The position numbers and the translations under genes are program-made. The notes beneath the pieces were generated by a model. The model searched no databases. It worked only from the letters and a program-made list of their open reading frames with translations, and was not told the origin of the DNA. This document shows, in pieces, positions 26,947-35,471 of a DNA stretch of 64,000 bases. This DNA is from Falsiphaeobacter marinintestinus (GTDB taxonomy: Bacteria; Pseudomonadota; Alphaproteobacteria; Rhodobacterales; Rhodobacteraceae), in contig NZ_VOGO01000002.1 of assembly GCF_007923355.1 (NCBI RefSeq), positions 1 through 64,000 on the forward strand. Reading direction: 5' to 3'. Numbering within the stretch: position 1 is the stretch's first letter; each line of letters begins with the position of its first letter.

Positions 26947-27675
26947 ATGAATTCAGCGATTGTTCAAACATCCGATCCAGTGACGCTTGTTGGCGGCGGC
27001 GACCTGGCCCTGACCGACCTGAACGAAGCTTTGGGCCTCGCCCCTTTGCTTGTGGCTGCCGACGGCGGGGCGGACGCGGTACTGGCGCATGGCCATATGC
27101 CCGATGCCGTCATCGGCGACTTTGATTCACTCAGTGATGCTGCCCGAACCCGTATTCCGCAAGCGCGGCTGCACCAGATCGATGAGCAGGATAGCACGGA
27201 TTTTGACAAGGCGTTAAGGAATATCAAGGCACCGTTAATCCTGGCACTCGGCTTTCTGGGCGCCCGGATCGATCATCAGCTTGCTGCGCTGAGTGCGTTG
27301 GTGCGCCGGGCCGACACGCCCTGCATCCTGTTGGGACAGCATGAGATCCTGTTGCATGTGCCTGCCAAACTGTCTCTGGATCTGCAGCCCGGAGACGTGG
27401 TATCTCTGTTTCCGATGCGCCTGGTGACGGGGCGGTCGACCGGGCTGAAATGGCCGATTGACGGGCTGAAGCTCGCCCCGGACGGGCGCGTCGGCACCTC
27501 GAACCGCGCGGTTGGGCCGATCACGCTAGATGTTGACGGTCATGGGATGTTGCTGATCCTGCCGCGTACGGCGTTGCGCGCCGCTATGCAGGCGATCGCG
27601 CCTTTTCCCGGTTCGCCCGGGCCATCTGCCGCGCCACGGTCTGTTCGCGGATCACAATATACAAACCCGCACTGA
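26947..27675 (+). CDS. Thiamine pyrophosphokinase
   Basis: 242 residues from the ATG at 26947. A much longer in-frame extension (to 26146) is antisense to the acidic protein gene and is rejected. It transfers pyrophosphate from ATP to thiamine. Motifs: VGGGDLALTDL near residue 15, ADGGADAVLAHGHMPDAVIGDFDSLSD (metal and ATP site) near 37-63, DEQDSTDFDKAL near 80, and LGFLGARIDHQLA near 100. The family normally ends near the sequence LLILPR (about 208). Here the frame runs on about 30 residues into sequence antisense to the 3' end of the EamA gene, a 92-base convergent overlap. Confidence 0.92.
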   Translation: MNSAIVQTSDPVTLVGGGDLALTDLNEALGLAPLLVAADGGADAVLAHGHMPDAVIGDFDSLSDAARTRIPQARLHQIDEQDSTDFDKALRNIKAPLILALGFLGARIDHQLAALSALVRRADTPCILLGQHEILLHVPAKLSLDLQPGDVVSLFPMRLVTGRSTGLKWPIDGLKLAPDGRVGTSNRAVGPITLDVDGHGMLLILPRTALRAAMQAIAPFPGSPGPSAAPRSVRGSQYTNPH

Positions 27676-28516
27676 TCGTTATACAGATCCCGACCGAGGC
27701 CAGAGTGTTGGGCAGATCGCGGAAGATCAGCCACCCCAACAAGGTCGCCACCGGGATCTCCAGATATTGCATCGGGGCCAGCGTCGCCGACGGCGCATAG
27801 CGCAGCGACCATGTCATCAGCAAATGTGCCAGCGTTCCCAAAACGCCAATGGCCAGCAGCAGGCCCCACTCTTGTTGGTTCGGAACTACGATTTGCAGAA
27901 CCGGAACCTCGGCCATACCGCCGATCAGCAGAACAGGCACCAGCACAACGCAAGCCATCACACCACTCACGGCCTGCAGGCCGATCGGGTCGGTTTCCTT
28001 GGCGATCTGGCGGGTGACTAGCATGAACAGTGAAAACACCACCGCAACGATCAACGGCAGCAGGGCGGGCCAACCGACTTCGGCAAAGCTGGGCTGGATG
28101 ACCAGCAGCGTGCCGATGAACCCCACAACGCAAGCCAGAATGCGCCGGATCCCGACTTCTTCGCCCAGCACGTATTTGCCCAGCAGCAGCATCAGGAATG
28201 GCATCACAAAGGCGATGGCGACGGCATCGGCCAGCGGCAGGAACTTCAGCGCGGAAAACATCGCGCCAATCCCGGCGATGTGCAGGCCCGTGCGGATCGC
28301 CGCCAGCCACAACACCCGCCCACGCATCCGCCAATGCCGCCGTGTGGCGATGACCAGCGGAATCAGGATGATCGCCTGAACAGCAAAGCGCACGAACAGC
28401 AGTTGTGCGAGTGGAATCAATGGCCCAAGCAGTTTTGCGACCGCATCCCCCATCGGGGCAACGATGCAAAAACCCAACATCAGACTGATGCCCAGAACTG
28501 GCCTATCCATTGACAT
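27584..28516 (-). CDS. DMT-superfamily (EamA) exporter
   Basis: 310 residues with ten predicted transmembrane segments in two EamA repeats (about 10-140 and 155-295). Motifs include RFAVQAIILIPLV, FLPLADAVAIAFVMPFLMLLLG in the first half and RYAPSATLAPMQYLEIPVATLLGWLIF in the second. Related proteins export amino acids or other metabolites, or import S-adenosylmethionine in some bacteria. The substrate is unknown. It lies 79 bases downstream of sdaA on the same strand, so removal of serine-derived metabolites is possible. Its 3' end overlaps that of the thiamine pyrophosphokinase gene. Confidence 0.85.
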   Translation of the reverse strand: MSMDRPVLGISLMLGFCIVAPMGDAVAKLLGPLIPLAQLLFVRFAVQAIILIPLVIATRRHWRMRGRVLWLAAIRTGLHIAGIGAMFSALKFLPLADAVAIAFVMPFLMLLLGKYVLGEEVGIRRILACVVGFIGTLLVIQPSFAEVGWPALLPLIVAVVFSLFMLVTRQIAKETDPIGLQAVSGVMACVVLVPVLLIGGMAEVPVLQIVVPNQQEWGLLLAIGVLGTLAHLLMTWSLRYAPSATLAPMQYLEIPVATLLGWLIFRDLPNTLASVGICITISAGLYIVIREQTVARQMARANREKARSPA

Positions 28517-28595
28517 GGGGTGACGCTAGAGCGAGCCAGTTACCGGATGCAAGCGGCGGTTTTGCATGACCTAAGGTAAATTATCCCTCAAACGG

Positions 28596-29969
28596 TCAAC
28601 AATTCGGAACATTTACCGCCAATCCGCCCAGTGACGTTTCCTTGTATTTCTCGCTCATATCCACCCCGGTCTGGCGCATGGTTTCGATACAGGCGTCCAG
28701 TGGAACAAAATGATCTCCGTCGCCGCGCAAGGCCAGTGACGCCGCCGAAACCGCCTTGATTGCGCCCAGCCCGTTACGTTCGATACATGGAACCTGCACC
28801 AGCCCTTTGACCGGATCACAGGTCATGCCCAGATGGTGCTCCAGCGCGATTTCAGCTGCGTTTTCAACTTGTTCCGGGGTGCCGCCCAACACAGCGCACA
28901 GACCGGCGGCAGCCATCGCGCTGGCGCTGCCGACCTCGGCCTGACACCCGGCCTCGGCTCCACTGATCGAGGCGTTGAATTTGACCAACCCGCCGATGGC
29001 GGCAGCGGTCAGCAGGAACTCTTCGATGCGGGTCGTGGAGGCGCCCGGCACATGGTCCAGATAGTACCGCAAAGTCGCGGGCAGAACGCCCGCCGCGCCA
29101 TTGGTCGGGGCGGTGACCACCTGACCACCGGCGGCGTTCTCTTCGTTTACAGCCATGGCATAAACACTGATCCAGTCGTTGATTGTATGCGGCGGCGTCA
29201 GGTTCAAACCCTGTTCTGCCAACAACGCCTGGTGGATGCGATGGGCGCGGCGCCGGACGTTCAGACCGCCGGGCAGGATGCCATCCACGGCCAGCCCGTT
29301 GTTGATGCAGTCGTTCATGACCTCCCAGATCCGCGCGGTGCCTTTGCGAAAATCAACGTGTCCATGACGGGACACTTCATTGTCCAGTTTCATCTCTGCA
29401 ATGGTCTTGCCGCTGGCCTTTGCCATCTCCAGCATCTCGGCGGCGGATTTGAACGGAAAAGGCACCGGCGCGCCTTCATCCGTGGCCTTGCCGCTGTCCA
29501 GTTCTTCCTCGGTCAACACGAAGCCGCCGCCAATCGAATAATATACCTGCTGCAGGATCACGTCGCCCTGCGCATCCGTGGCCATCAAGATCATGCCATT
29601 GGCATGGCCGGGCAGGGCGCGGTCATAGTCGAAGATCAGGTCGGCCTTGGGATCGAAACGCAGGCTATCAAACCCGTGCGGCTGAACCAGACCGGCCTCG
29701 TGGATCAGCGTCAGCGCAGCTTCGGCCTTTGCCGCGTCATAGGTGTCCGGGCGAAACCCCGCGAGGCCCAGGATCGTAGCCCGGTCGGTGGCGTGCCCGA
29801 CCCCGGTAAAGGCCAGAGACCCGTGCAGGCTGGCCTTCACCCCGTCAAATTCAAAAGGCGAGGCGCGCATCAGATCCAGGAACCGGGCGGCTGCCACCAT
29901 TGGACCCATCGTATGCGATGAAGACGGCCCAACGCCAACTTTGAACATGTCGAATACAGACAAAAACAT
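28596..29969 (-). CDS. sdaA: L-serine ammonia-lyase (iron-sulfur type)
   Basis: 457 residues. It deaminates L-serine to pyruvate and ammonia using a [4Fe-4S] cluster. The N-terminal beta domain starts LSVFDMFKVGVGPSSSHTMGPM. The alpha domain holds APTNGAAGVLPA near 265 and cluster cysteines in AEAGCQAEVGSASAMAAAGLC, MTCDPVKG and VQVPCIERN. The single-chain form is full length. The GST gene ends two bases upstream of its start region, so the two are probably one transcript. Confidence 0.96.
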   Translation of the reverse strand: MFLSVFDMFKVGVGPSSSHTMGPMVAAARFLDLMRASPFEFDGVKASLHGSLAFTGVGHATDRATILGLAGFRPDTYDAAKAEAALTLIHEAGLVQPHGFDSLRFDPKADLIFDYDRALPGHANGMILMATDAQGDVILQQVYYSIGGGFVLTEEELDSGKATDEGAPVPFPFKSAAEMLEMAKASGKTIAEMKLDNEVSRHGHVDFRKGTARIWEVMNDCINNGLAVDGILPGGLNVRRRAHRIHQALLAEQGLNLTPPHTINDWISVYAMAVNEENAAGGQVVTAPTNGAAGVLPATLRYYLDHVPGASTTRIEEFLLTAAAIGGLVKFNASISGAEAGCQAEVGSASAMAAAGLCAVLGGTPEQVENAAEIALEHHLGMTCDPVKGLVQVPCIERNGLGAIKAVSAASLALRGDGDHFVPLDACIETMRQTGVDMSEKYKETSLGGLAVNVPNC

Positions 29970-29971
29970 GA

Positions 29972-30676
29972 TTAGAATGCGCTCCCTTCCGGGGGGGTAC
30001 AGAGTTGTGGGGCGGTGAATGGGGTCGGGCCAAGCCCCTCGGCCAATTGCGCCGTGGCGACGGCGGGGCGCTGCTCCAGTTGCAAGGCAAGAGCGGCGAG
30101 GTTTGGATAATCGCTCAGTTGGAACCAGCCCGGGCCGGTATCAGGATACAACGCAGACCAGCGCAGGCAGCAGGCAATATGGTAATCCAGAACCGAAGGC
30201 TCCACGCTGCCGAACCAGTCATGGCCTTCGTTCGCCAACTGTTCCAACAGCGTCAGATGCGTGGGTAAAACCGTCTGCATCTGCGCCCGCAACGCCGCCT
30301 GATGATTGGCCTCGGCCCCGACATACTTCTCAGGATAAAAGTTCAGCCGCAGGCCAACCTGCAACGTGTTCGATGCAAAGAACAGCCACTTCAGAAACAC
30401 GCCACGACCGGGCGCGTTGACTGATGGGGCCATCTGTCCGTGACGGTCGGCCAACCACAACAGGATCGCGGCCGTTTCCGAAACAGGCCCGTCCGGCGTT
30501 ATCAACGTCGGGATATGCCCGGCCGGGTTCAGCGCCAGATAGGCCGCCGACCCTTGTGCGCCAACGCTGCGATCCACCAGACAGGTGTCATAGTGCAGCG
30601 CCATCTCTTCCAGCACCAGCCGAACGATCAGCGAGGCATTGTCAGGAGCATAGTACAGGCGATACGTCGGGTTCAT
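29972..30676 (-). CDS. Glutathione S-transferase family protein
   Basis: 234 residues from the ATG at 30676; a 41-codon extension has no family match and is rejected. A thioredoxin-like N-terminal domain (1-80; RLYYAPDNASLIVRLVLEE, NPAGHIPTLITPDGPVSETAAILLWLAD with the cis-Pro and glutathione-binding Glu-Ser-like pair) is followed by an all-helical domain. Substrate unknown. It is upstream of and nearly touching sdaA and divergent from rpiA. Confidence 0.88.
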   Translation of the reverse strand: MNPTYRLYYAPDNASLIVRLVLEEMALHYDTCLVDRSVGAQGSAAYLALNPAGHIPTLITPDGPVSETAAILLWLADRHGQMAPSVNAPGRGVFLKWLFFASNTLQVGLRLNFYPEKYVGAEANHQAALRAQMQTVLPTHLTLLEQLANEGHDWFGSVEPSVLDYHIACCLRWSALYPDTGPGWFQLSDYPNLAALALQLEQRPAVATAQLAEGLGPTPFTAPQLCTPPEGSAF

Positions 30677-30861
30677 GATCGCCTTGTACCAGCCGCCACC
30701 GGGCAGGGTGGCCCCAAAGCGACCAAATGGACTGGAAAAGCGCGGCGCCCCGTACTGCCAGCCACATTTTCCAACCCTTTCCAAAAGGGCACGCCACAAG
30801 ACTCTCGCAGTTGTCGCGGCTTCGGCTTATAAGGCCCCAAAACACCCAAGGAGTCACTGCC

Positions 30862-31650
30862 ATGACCGGAGACCTGTCACCCATCGATAAGGCCAAATTT
30901 GTTGCCGCCAAGCGGGCTGCCGATTTCGTCGAAGACGGGATGCGGGTTGGTCTGGGCACGGGCAGCACGGCGGCCTGGCTGGTGCGCTGTCTGGGTGAAA
31001 TGGTGCGCGACGAGGGGCTTAAGTTTCGCGGCGTGCCGACCTCGACCCGGACGGCCGAACTGGCCCGCGATGTCGGTATTCAAGTGGTGTCGCTGGATGA
31101 AGCGAAATGGCTTGATCTGACCATTGACGGGGCTGATGAATTTGACTCCGATCTGAACCTGATCAAGGGCGGCGGCGGGGCACTGCTGCAGGAAAAGATC
31201 GTCGCGACCGCCAGCGACCAGATGATCGTCATCGCCGATGTGGGCAAAGAGGTCGAAAGCCTCGGCACTTTCCCATTGCCGGTCGAGGTGATTCCCTTTG
31301 GCTGGCAGACCACGCAGGCGCTGATCGAAGAAACCCTGATCTCGATGGATGTTCTGGGCCGCAATTCGACCATGCGGATGAATGGCGAGGTGCCGTTCAT
31401 CACGGATGAAGGCAATCATATCCTTGATCTGCATCTGGGCCGCATCGGCAACCCGCGCCAGATGGCGATGGTGCTGAACCAGATGCCCGGTGTTGTGGAA
31501 AACGGGTTGTTCATCGACATCTGTGACATGGTCATTCTGGGCTATGGCGACGGTCGCGTCGAACTGCGCGACATCAACGAAGGGACGGTCGAACACGACA
31601 AGCTGGACTTTGTCGAAAGCGACAACCTGTTCACGGATCTCGCGGACTGA
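30862..31650 (+). CDS. rpiA: Ribose-5-phosphate isomerase A
   Basis: 262 residues from the ATG at 30862, preceded by CCAAGGAG. It interconverts ribose 5-phosphate and ribulose 5-phosphate. Motifs: GLGTGSTAAW (phosphate loop, about 32), SLDEAKWLDLTIDGADEFD (catalytic Asp region, about 80-95) and KGGGGALLQEKIVA (about 103-116). Its last 57 bases reappear in degraded form at 32333-32389, as described under the scar entry. Confidence 0.96.
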   Translation: MTGDLSPIDKAKFVAAKRAADFVEDGMRVGLGTGSTAAWLVRCLGEMVRDEGLKFRGVPTSTRTAELARDVGIQVVSLDEAKWLDLTIDGADEFDSDLNLIKGGGGALLQEKIVATASDQMIVIADVGKEVESLGTFPLPVEVIPFGWQTTQALIEETLISMDVLGRNSTMRMNGEVPFITDEGNHILDLHLGRIGNPRQMAMVLNQMPGVVENGLFIDICDMVILGYGDGRVELRDINEGTVEHDKLDFVESDNLFTDLAD

Positions 31651-31653
31651 GCT

Positions 31654-32214
31654 ATGGCGACCCAGCCGGAGATCGAGTTTCGGGAAGATCCCAGAGCATT
31701 CAGAAAACGGATGTTGGGACCAGCGCAGTTTGCACTAGCTGGATCGGTCGCATTCTTCATCTTTCTCATCGTATTCGAAATGAATGGACTGTTTGAGAGC
31801 GAAGAAACGTTTCCCATACTCACTATCCTTCTAGCGTTCTATAGCTTTGTATGGATCTGCATTTGGGTCATTAAGAAGTCGGCCACGATACGCGATCTGC
31901 CCGCTCTTATATGCCGCGTTGACGCGCAGGGTATGACGATACGCAGCACGGCTTGTGGCTTGTTGGGGATTGATTGGAAAAACGTCCGTTACGTTGATCG
32001 TTGGGACGCCCAGACCCGATCCCTCAGGTCTATGCCATATGTCAGTTATCTCTCTCCGGATCACGAAAAAGCGAACGCTCAGATGCCTTTCGAGGCAATG
32101 CCCCAGGGTCTATCTGATCGTTTCATTGATACGATGCGCCACTATAGGCCCGATCTGGACGACCCATGGCAGGATCAGGTGAACCGGCGGCAGCTGGATA
32201 GTGGCGCGGGATAG
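31654..32214 (+). CDS. Hypothetical two-pass membrane protein, foreign-looking
   Basis: 186 residues starting four bases after the rpiA stop. Two hydrophobic segments (about 27-47 and 55-75) precede a soluble C-terminal domain with a pleckstrin-like pattern (ITGMTIRSTACGLLGIDWKNVRYVDRW type). I do not recognise a family. Base composition is visibly more A+T-rich and codon use less biased than in the flanking rpiA and gor, which suggests transfer or relaxed selection. No ribosome-binding site is visible apart from bases inside the rpiA end, so expression would rely on coupling to rpiA. Confidence 0.6.
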   Translation: MATQPEIEFREDPRAFRKRMLGPAQFALAGSVAFFIFLIVFEMNGLFESEETFPILTILLAFYSFVWICIWVIKKSATIRDLPALICRVDAQGMTIRSTACGLLGIDWKNVRYVDRWDAQTRSLRSMPYVSYLSPDHEKANAQMPFEAMPQGLSDRFIDTMRHYRPDLDDPWQDQVNRRQLDSGAG

Positions 32215-32255
32215 GTCACACTTCTCCGGGCATAAGAAAAGGCAGAATAGACAAG

Positions 32256-32389
32256 CTTCGACAATGATCTGTTAGTCGTCGGTGGCCGCTGGCGAGACTG
32301 GCGCAAAGGTAGCTCTGGTCAAGAAAACCCTCGATAAGTTGGGCTTTTTCGAAAGCGGCAACCTGTTCGCGGGTCTGTCGGACTGAGCT
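32256..32389 (+). pseudogene. Scar: decayed gor 5' end fused to rpiA 3' end
   Basis: Bases 32256-32286 match gor codons 3-13 (32891-32921) at 28 of 31 positions. After a deletion of roughly 30 bases and a one-base frame shift, 32288-32323 codes AGETGAKVALVK, against AGETGAKVALAE in gor. The following 32333-32389 match the last 57 bases of rpiA (31597-31653) at 48 of 57 positions, including the stop codon. No start or ribosome-binding site exists, so it is a non-coding remnant. The order gor-start then rpiA-end is what a tandem copy of the rpiA-gor segment would leave after deletion of its middle. Confidence 0.85.
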
Positions 32390-32500
32390 TCGCTCAGAGA
32401 GTTTCAAAAGACGTGATCAACGTCACAGACGGGATACAGCGCGGTTCCTAAGGTCAACTTAGAATTCGAAAGAATTTTGTTTTGATAAGGGGTTAGAACC

Positions 32501-32776
32501 ATGCGACCGAAATTGCACAACGTATTCATTACATCCTTCGATGTGGGCGGTTCCGCCGAAAGCGAAGAATCATTCATTTTCAAGACAGCCGAGCCCACAG
32601 GTGGCGTCGGATCTCGATCCGAGGATGACGACCTGAGGATCGCCACAGGCGCGTCACGGGGCGAAGACTCTGACCGCAAAACAGACTTGCGCGATACCCC
32701 GGCAGAGGACCACGGCCTAATGATGTTCGAAAGCGCGGTTCTCGACTTTCAATTAACGGGCGATGACAGCTTTTGA
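32501..32776 (+). CDS. Small hypothetical protein upstream of gor
   Basis: 91 residues, acidic (many Asp and Glu). A plausible ribosome-binding site (AAGGGG) lies about eight bases before the ATG. No family is recognised and the middle part is low complexity (SRSEDDDLRIATGASRGED). It could be a short-lived orphan gene in the rearranged rpiA-gor interval. The start signal is the main support. Confidence 0.4.
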   Translation: MRPKLHNVFITSFDVGGSAESEESFIFKTAEPTGGVGSRSEDDDLRIATGASRGEDSDRKTDLRDTPAEDHGLMMFESAVLDFQLTGDDSF

Positions 32777-32882
32777 AGACTCTAGCCATCGGGCAAGTGT
32801 CTGGTGGCTTTTTATGGCCCAACCTCTGGTTTTTTCGCAAGTGACATGACATATCCCCTTGCACACTGGCAAGGGGGCTCCG

Positions 32883-34244
32883 ATGAGCGACTTCGACTAT
32901 GATCTGTTTGTCATCGGTGGCGGCTCCGGTGGTGTACGCGCCGCGCGAGTGGCTGCCGGAGAAACCGGTGCCAAGGTCGCCCTGGCCGAAGAAGACCGCT
33001 ATGGCGGCACCTGCGTAATCCGGGGCTGTGTGCCCAAGAAACTGATGGTTTTTGCCAGTGAATACGCCGACATGGTCGATGATGCGCAGGCCTATGGCTG
33101 GGACATTCAGCCCGGGGCCTTCAACTGGCCGACCTTCCGCACCAAGCTTGAGGACGAACTTGACCGGCTGGAAGGGATCTATCGCAACCTGCTGAAAAAT
33201 TCCGGCGTCGAAAGCTTTGATCAGCGTGCCAGACTGGTCGACCCGCATACCGTGGAACTGGCCGACGGCACTCGCAAAACGGCCAAACATATCCTGATCG
33301 CCACTGGCGGACGCCCTGTGAAGCCTGAAATTCCGGGCGCCGAGCTTGGTATCACCTCGAACGACATTTTCCATCTCGATACGCTGCCCGACAGCATCCT
33401 GATCGTCGGCGGCGGCTATATTGCCAGCGAATTTGCCGGCATCCTGAACGGGCTGGGCGTTCAGACCACCCAATTCTATCGCGGCGCACAGATCCTGCGT
33501 GGCTTTGACGACGAAGCGCGCGGGCTGGTCTGCGAAGAGATGTGCCAGAACGGCGTCGATGTGCATCTGGGCACCAACGTGCTTGAGATGCGCAAAGAGG
33601 GCGACAAGATCTGGGTCAAGGCCACCAATGGCGACGAACGCCTGTTTGATCAGGTGATGTTCGCCACCGGACGCGTGCCCAACGCTGACGATATGGGGCT
33701 GGAAGCGCTTGAAATCGCACGTGGCCGCAAAGGTGAAATCGTGGTTGACCAATACAGCCAGACCGGCGTGCCATCAGTCTATGCGATTGGCGACGTGACG
33801 GATCGGGTCAACCTGACGCCGGTCGCGATCCGAGAAGGCATGGCTTTTGTCGAAACCGTGTTTAAGGGCAACCCGACCGCTCCGGATCACGACTTGATTC
33901 CGACAGCGATCTTCACCCAGCCTGAAATGGGCACCGTGGGTCTGTCCGAAGAAGACGCCGCCGAACAAGAGCCGATCGAGGTTTATGCGACATCGTTCAA
34001 GCCGATGCAGCAAAGTTTCGCGGGGCGCGCGGCCCGGGTGCTGATGAAGCTTGTGGTCAGCCAGAAAACCCGCAAGGTTCTGGGCTGCCACATCGTTGCA
34101 CCCGGCGCGGGTGAAATGATCCAATTGGCGGGCATCGCAGTGAAAATGGGCGCGACCAAAGAAGACTTCGACCGGACCGTGGCGGTGCATCCGACCATGT
34201 CCGAAGAAATGGTGACAATGAAAGCACCGGTCCGAACGGCTTGA
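32883..34244 (+). CDS. gor: Glutathione-disulfide reductase
   Basis: 453 residues from the ATG at 32883, with GGGGG upstream. An FAD- and NADPH-dependent homodimer that regenerates glutathione. FAD-binding GGGSGG (12-17), redox pair Cys44-x4-Cys49 in GGTCVIRGCVPKK, NADPH-binding GGGYIASEFAGIL near 172, FAD motif YAIGDV near 302, and the catalytic His in VAVHPTMSEE near 436. It uses the class of active site with a C-V-I-R-G-C core common in alphaproteobacteria. A decayed copy of its 5' end lies about 0.6 kb upstream. Confidence 0.96.
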   Translation: MSDFDYDLFVIGGGSGGVRAARVAAGETGAKVALAEEDRYGGTCVIRGCVPKKLMVFASEYADMVDDAQAYGWDIQPGAFNWPTFRTKLEDELDRLEGIYRNLLKNSGVESFDQRARLVDPHTVELADGTRKTAKHILIATGGRPVKPEIPGAELGITSNDIFHLDTLPDSILIVGGGYIASEFAGILNGLGVQTTQFYRGAQILRGFDDEARGLVCEEMCQNGVDVHLGTNVLEMRKEGDKIWVKATNGDERLFDQVMFATGRVPNADDMGLEALEIARGRKGEIVVDQYSQTGVPSVYAIGDVTDRVNLTPVAIREGMAFVETVFKGNPTAPDHDLIPTAIFTQPEMGTVGLSEEDAAEQEPIEVYATSFKPMQQSFAGRAARVLMKLVVSQKTRKVLGCHIVAPGAGEMIQLAGIAVKMGATKEDFDRTVAVHPTMSEEMVTMKAPVRTA

Positions 34245-34313
34245 TTTGCGCTCACGCGCACACAAGTTATGACTGGTGCCGCTGAAAAGCGGTTAAAAAG
34301 GGGAAAAGGACGT

Positions 34314-35471
34314 ATGGCGGGTAACAGCGGCGGTCCCTGGGGGGGCGGAGGCTCTTCTGGTGGCGGAGATAACCGGGGCGAAAACAACGGTGGAGGCGGC
34401 GGTGGCCGTCGGCCGGATGACGACGGCCCGCAGATCCCCGAGATCGATGAGCTGGTCAAGAAAGGCCAGGAACAGCTGCGCGTCCTGATGGGCGGTCGTG
34501 GCGGCAACGGCGGCGATGGTGGTCGCGGCGGTTCTGGCGGCTCGGGTGGCGGATCGCCGATCTTCACCAAAGGCACCATCGGTCTGGGCGTTGTCGCCGC
34601 AGTCGTACTGTGGGGCATGGCCAGCTTTTACACCGTCAAACCCGAAGAACAGTCGGTTGAACTGTTCCTGGGCGAGTTTTCCTCGATCGGCAATCCGGGC
34701 CTGAATTTCGCACCCTGGCCGCTGGTCACTGCCGAAGTTATCCCGGTCACGACAGAACAGCGCGAAGACATCGGCACGGGCCGGGGTCAGGACGCGGGTC
34801 TGATGCTGACGGGCGACGAAAACATCGTCGACATCGACTTCCAGGTGGTCTGGAACATCTCGAACCCGGCAGATTACCTGTTCAACCTGCGCGATCCGCG
34901 CCAGACCATTCAGGCGGTATCTGAATCGGCGATGCGTGAAATCATCGCCCAGTCCGAACTGGCACCGATCCTGAACCGGGACCGGGGCATCATTGCCCAA
35001 CGGCTCGAAGAACTGATCCAGCTGACGCTCGACAGCTATTCTTCGGGTGTGCAAATCATCCGGGTGAACTTTGACGGTGCCGATCCGCCGGAATCGGTTA
35101 AGGACTCGTTCCGCGAGGTGCAGTCCGCCGGTCAGGAACGTGACCGTCTGCAGAAACAGGCCGATGCGTACGCCAACCAGGTTTTGGCCGGCGCCCGTGG
35201 TGAGGCCGCCCAGACACTGGAAGAAGCCGAAGGTTATCGTGCCCGTGTCGTCAACGAAGCCGAAGGTGAAGCCAGCCGCTTTAGTGCGGTTCTGGAAGAA
35301 TACCTGAAGGCACCTGAAGTGACGCGCAAGCGTCTGTACCTGGAAACCATGGAAGAGGTTCTGGGACGGGTCGACAAGATCATCATCGATCCTTCCACGT
35401 CAGGTGACGGGCAGGGGATCGTTCCCTACCTGCCGCTCAACGAACTGCGCCGTTCCGGGGGAGATCAGTAA
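34314..35471 (+). CDS. hflK: FtsH protease regulator HflK
   Basis: 385 residues from the ATG at 34314, preceded by AAAAGGA; the 15-codon extension lacks a site. A long Gly-rich, cytoplasmic N-terminus (about 1-80) leads to one transmembrane helix (about 86-105) and an SPFH/band 7 domain (about 105-290), followed by a coiled coil (QERDRLQKQADAYANQVLAGARGEAAQTLEEAEGY). It forms the periplasmic HflKC cage around the FtsH protease. hflC follows directly. Confidence 0.95.
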   Translation: MAGNSGGPWGGGGSSGGGDNRGENNGGGGGGRRPDDDGPQIPEIDELVKKGQEQLRVLMGGRGGNGGDGGRGGSGGSGGGSPIFTKGTIGLGVVAAVVLWGMASFYTVKPEEQSVELFLGEFSSIGNPGLNFAPWPLVTAEVIPVTTEQREDIGTGRGQDAGLMLTGDENIVDIDFQVVWNISNPADYLFNLRDPRQTIQAVSESAMREIIAQSELAPILNRDRGIIAQRLEELIQLTLDSYSSGVQIIRVNFDGADPPESVKDSFREVQSAGQERDRLQKQADAYANQVLAGARGEAAQTLEEAEGYRARVVNEAEGEASRFSAVLEEYLKAPEVTRKRLYLETMEEVLGRVDKIIIDPSTSGDGQGIVPYLPLNELRRSGGDQ

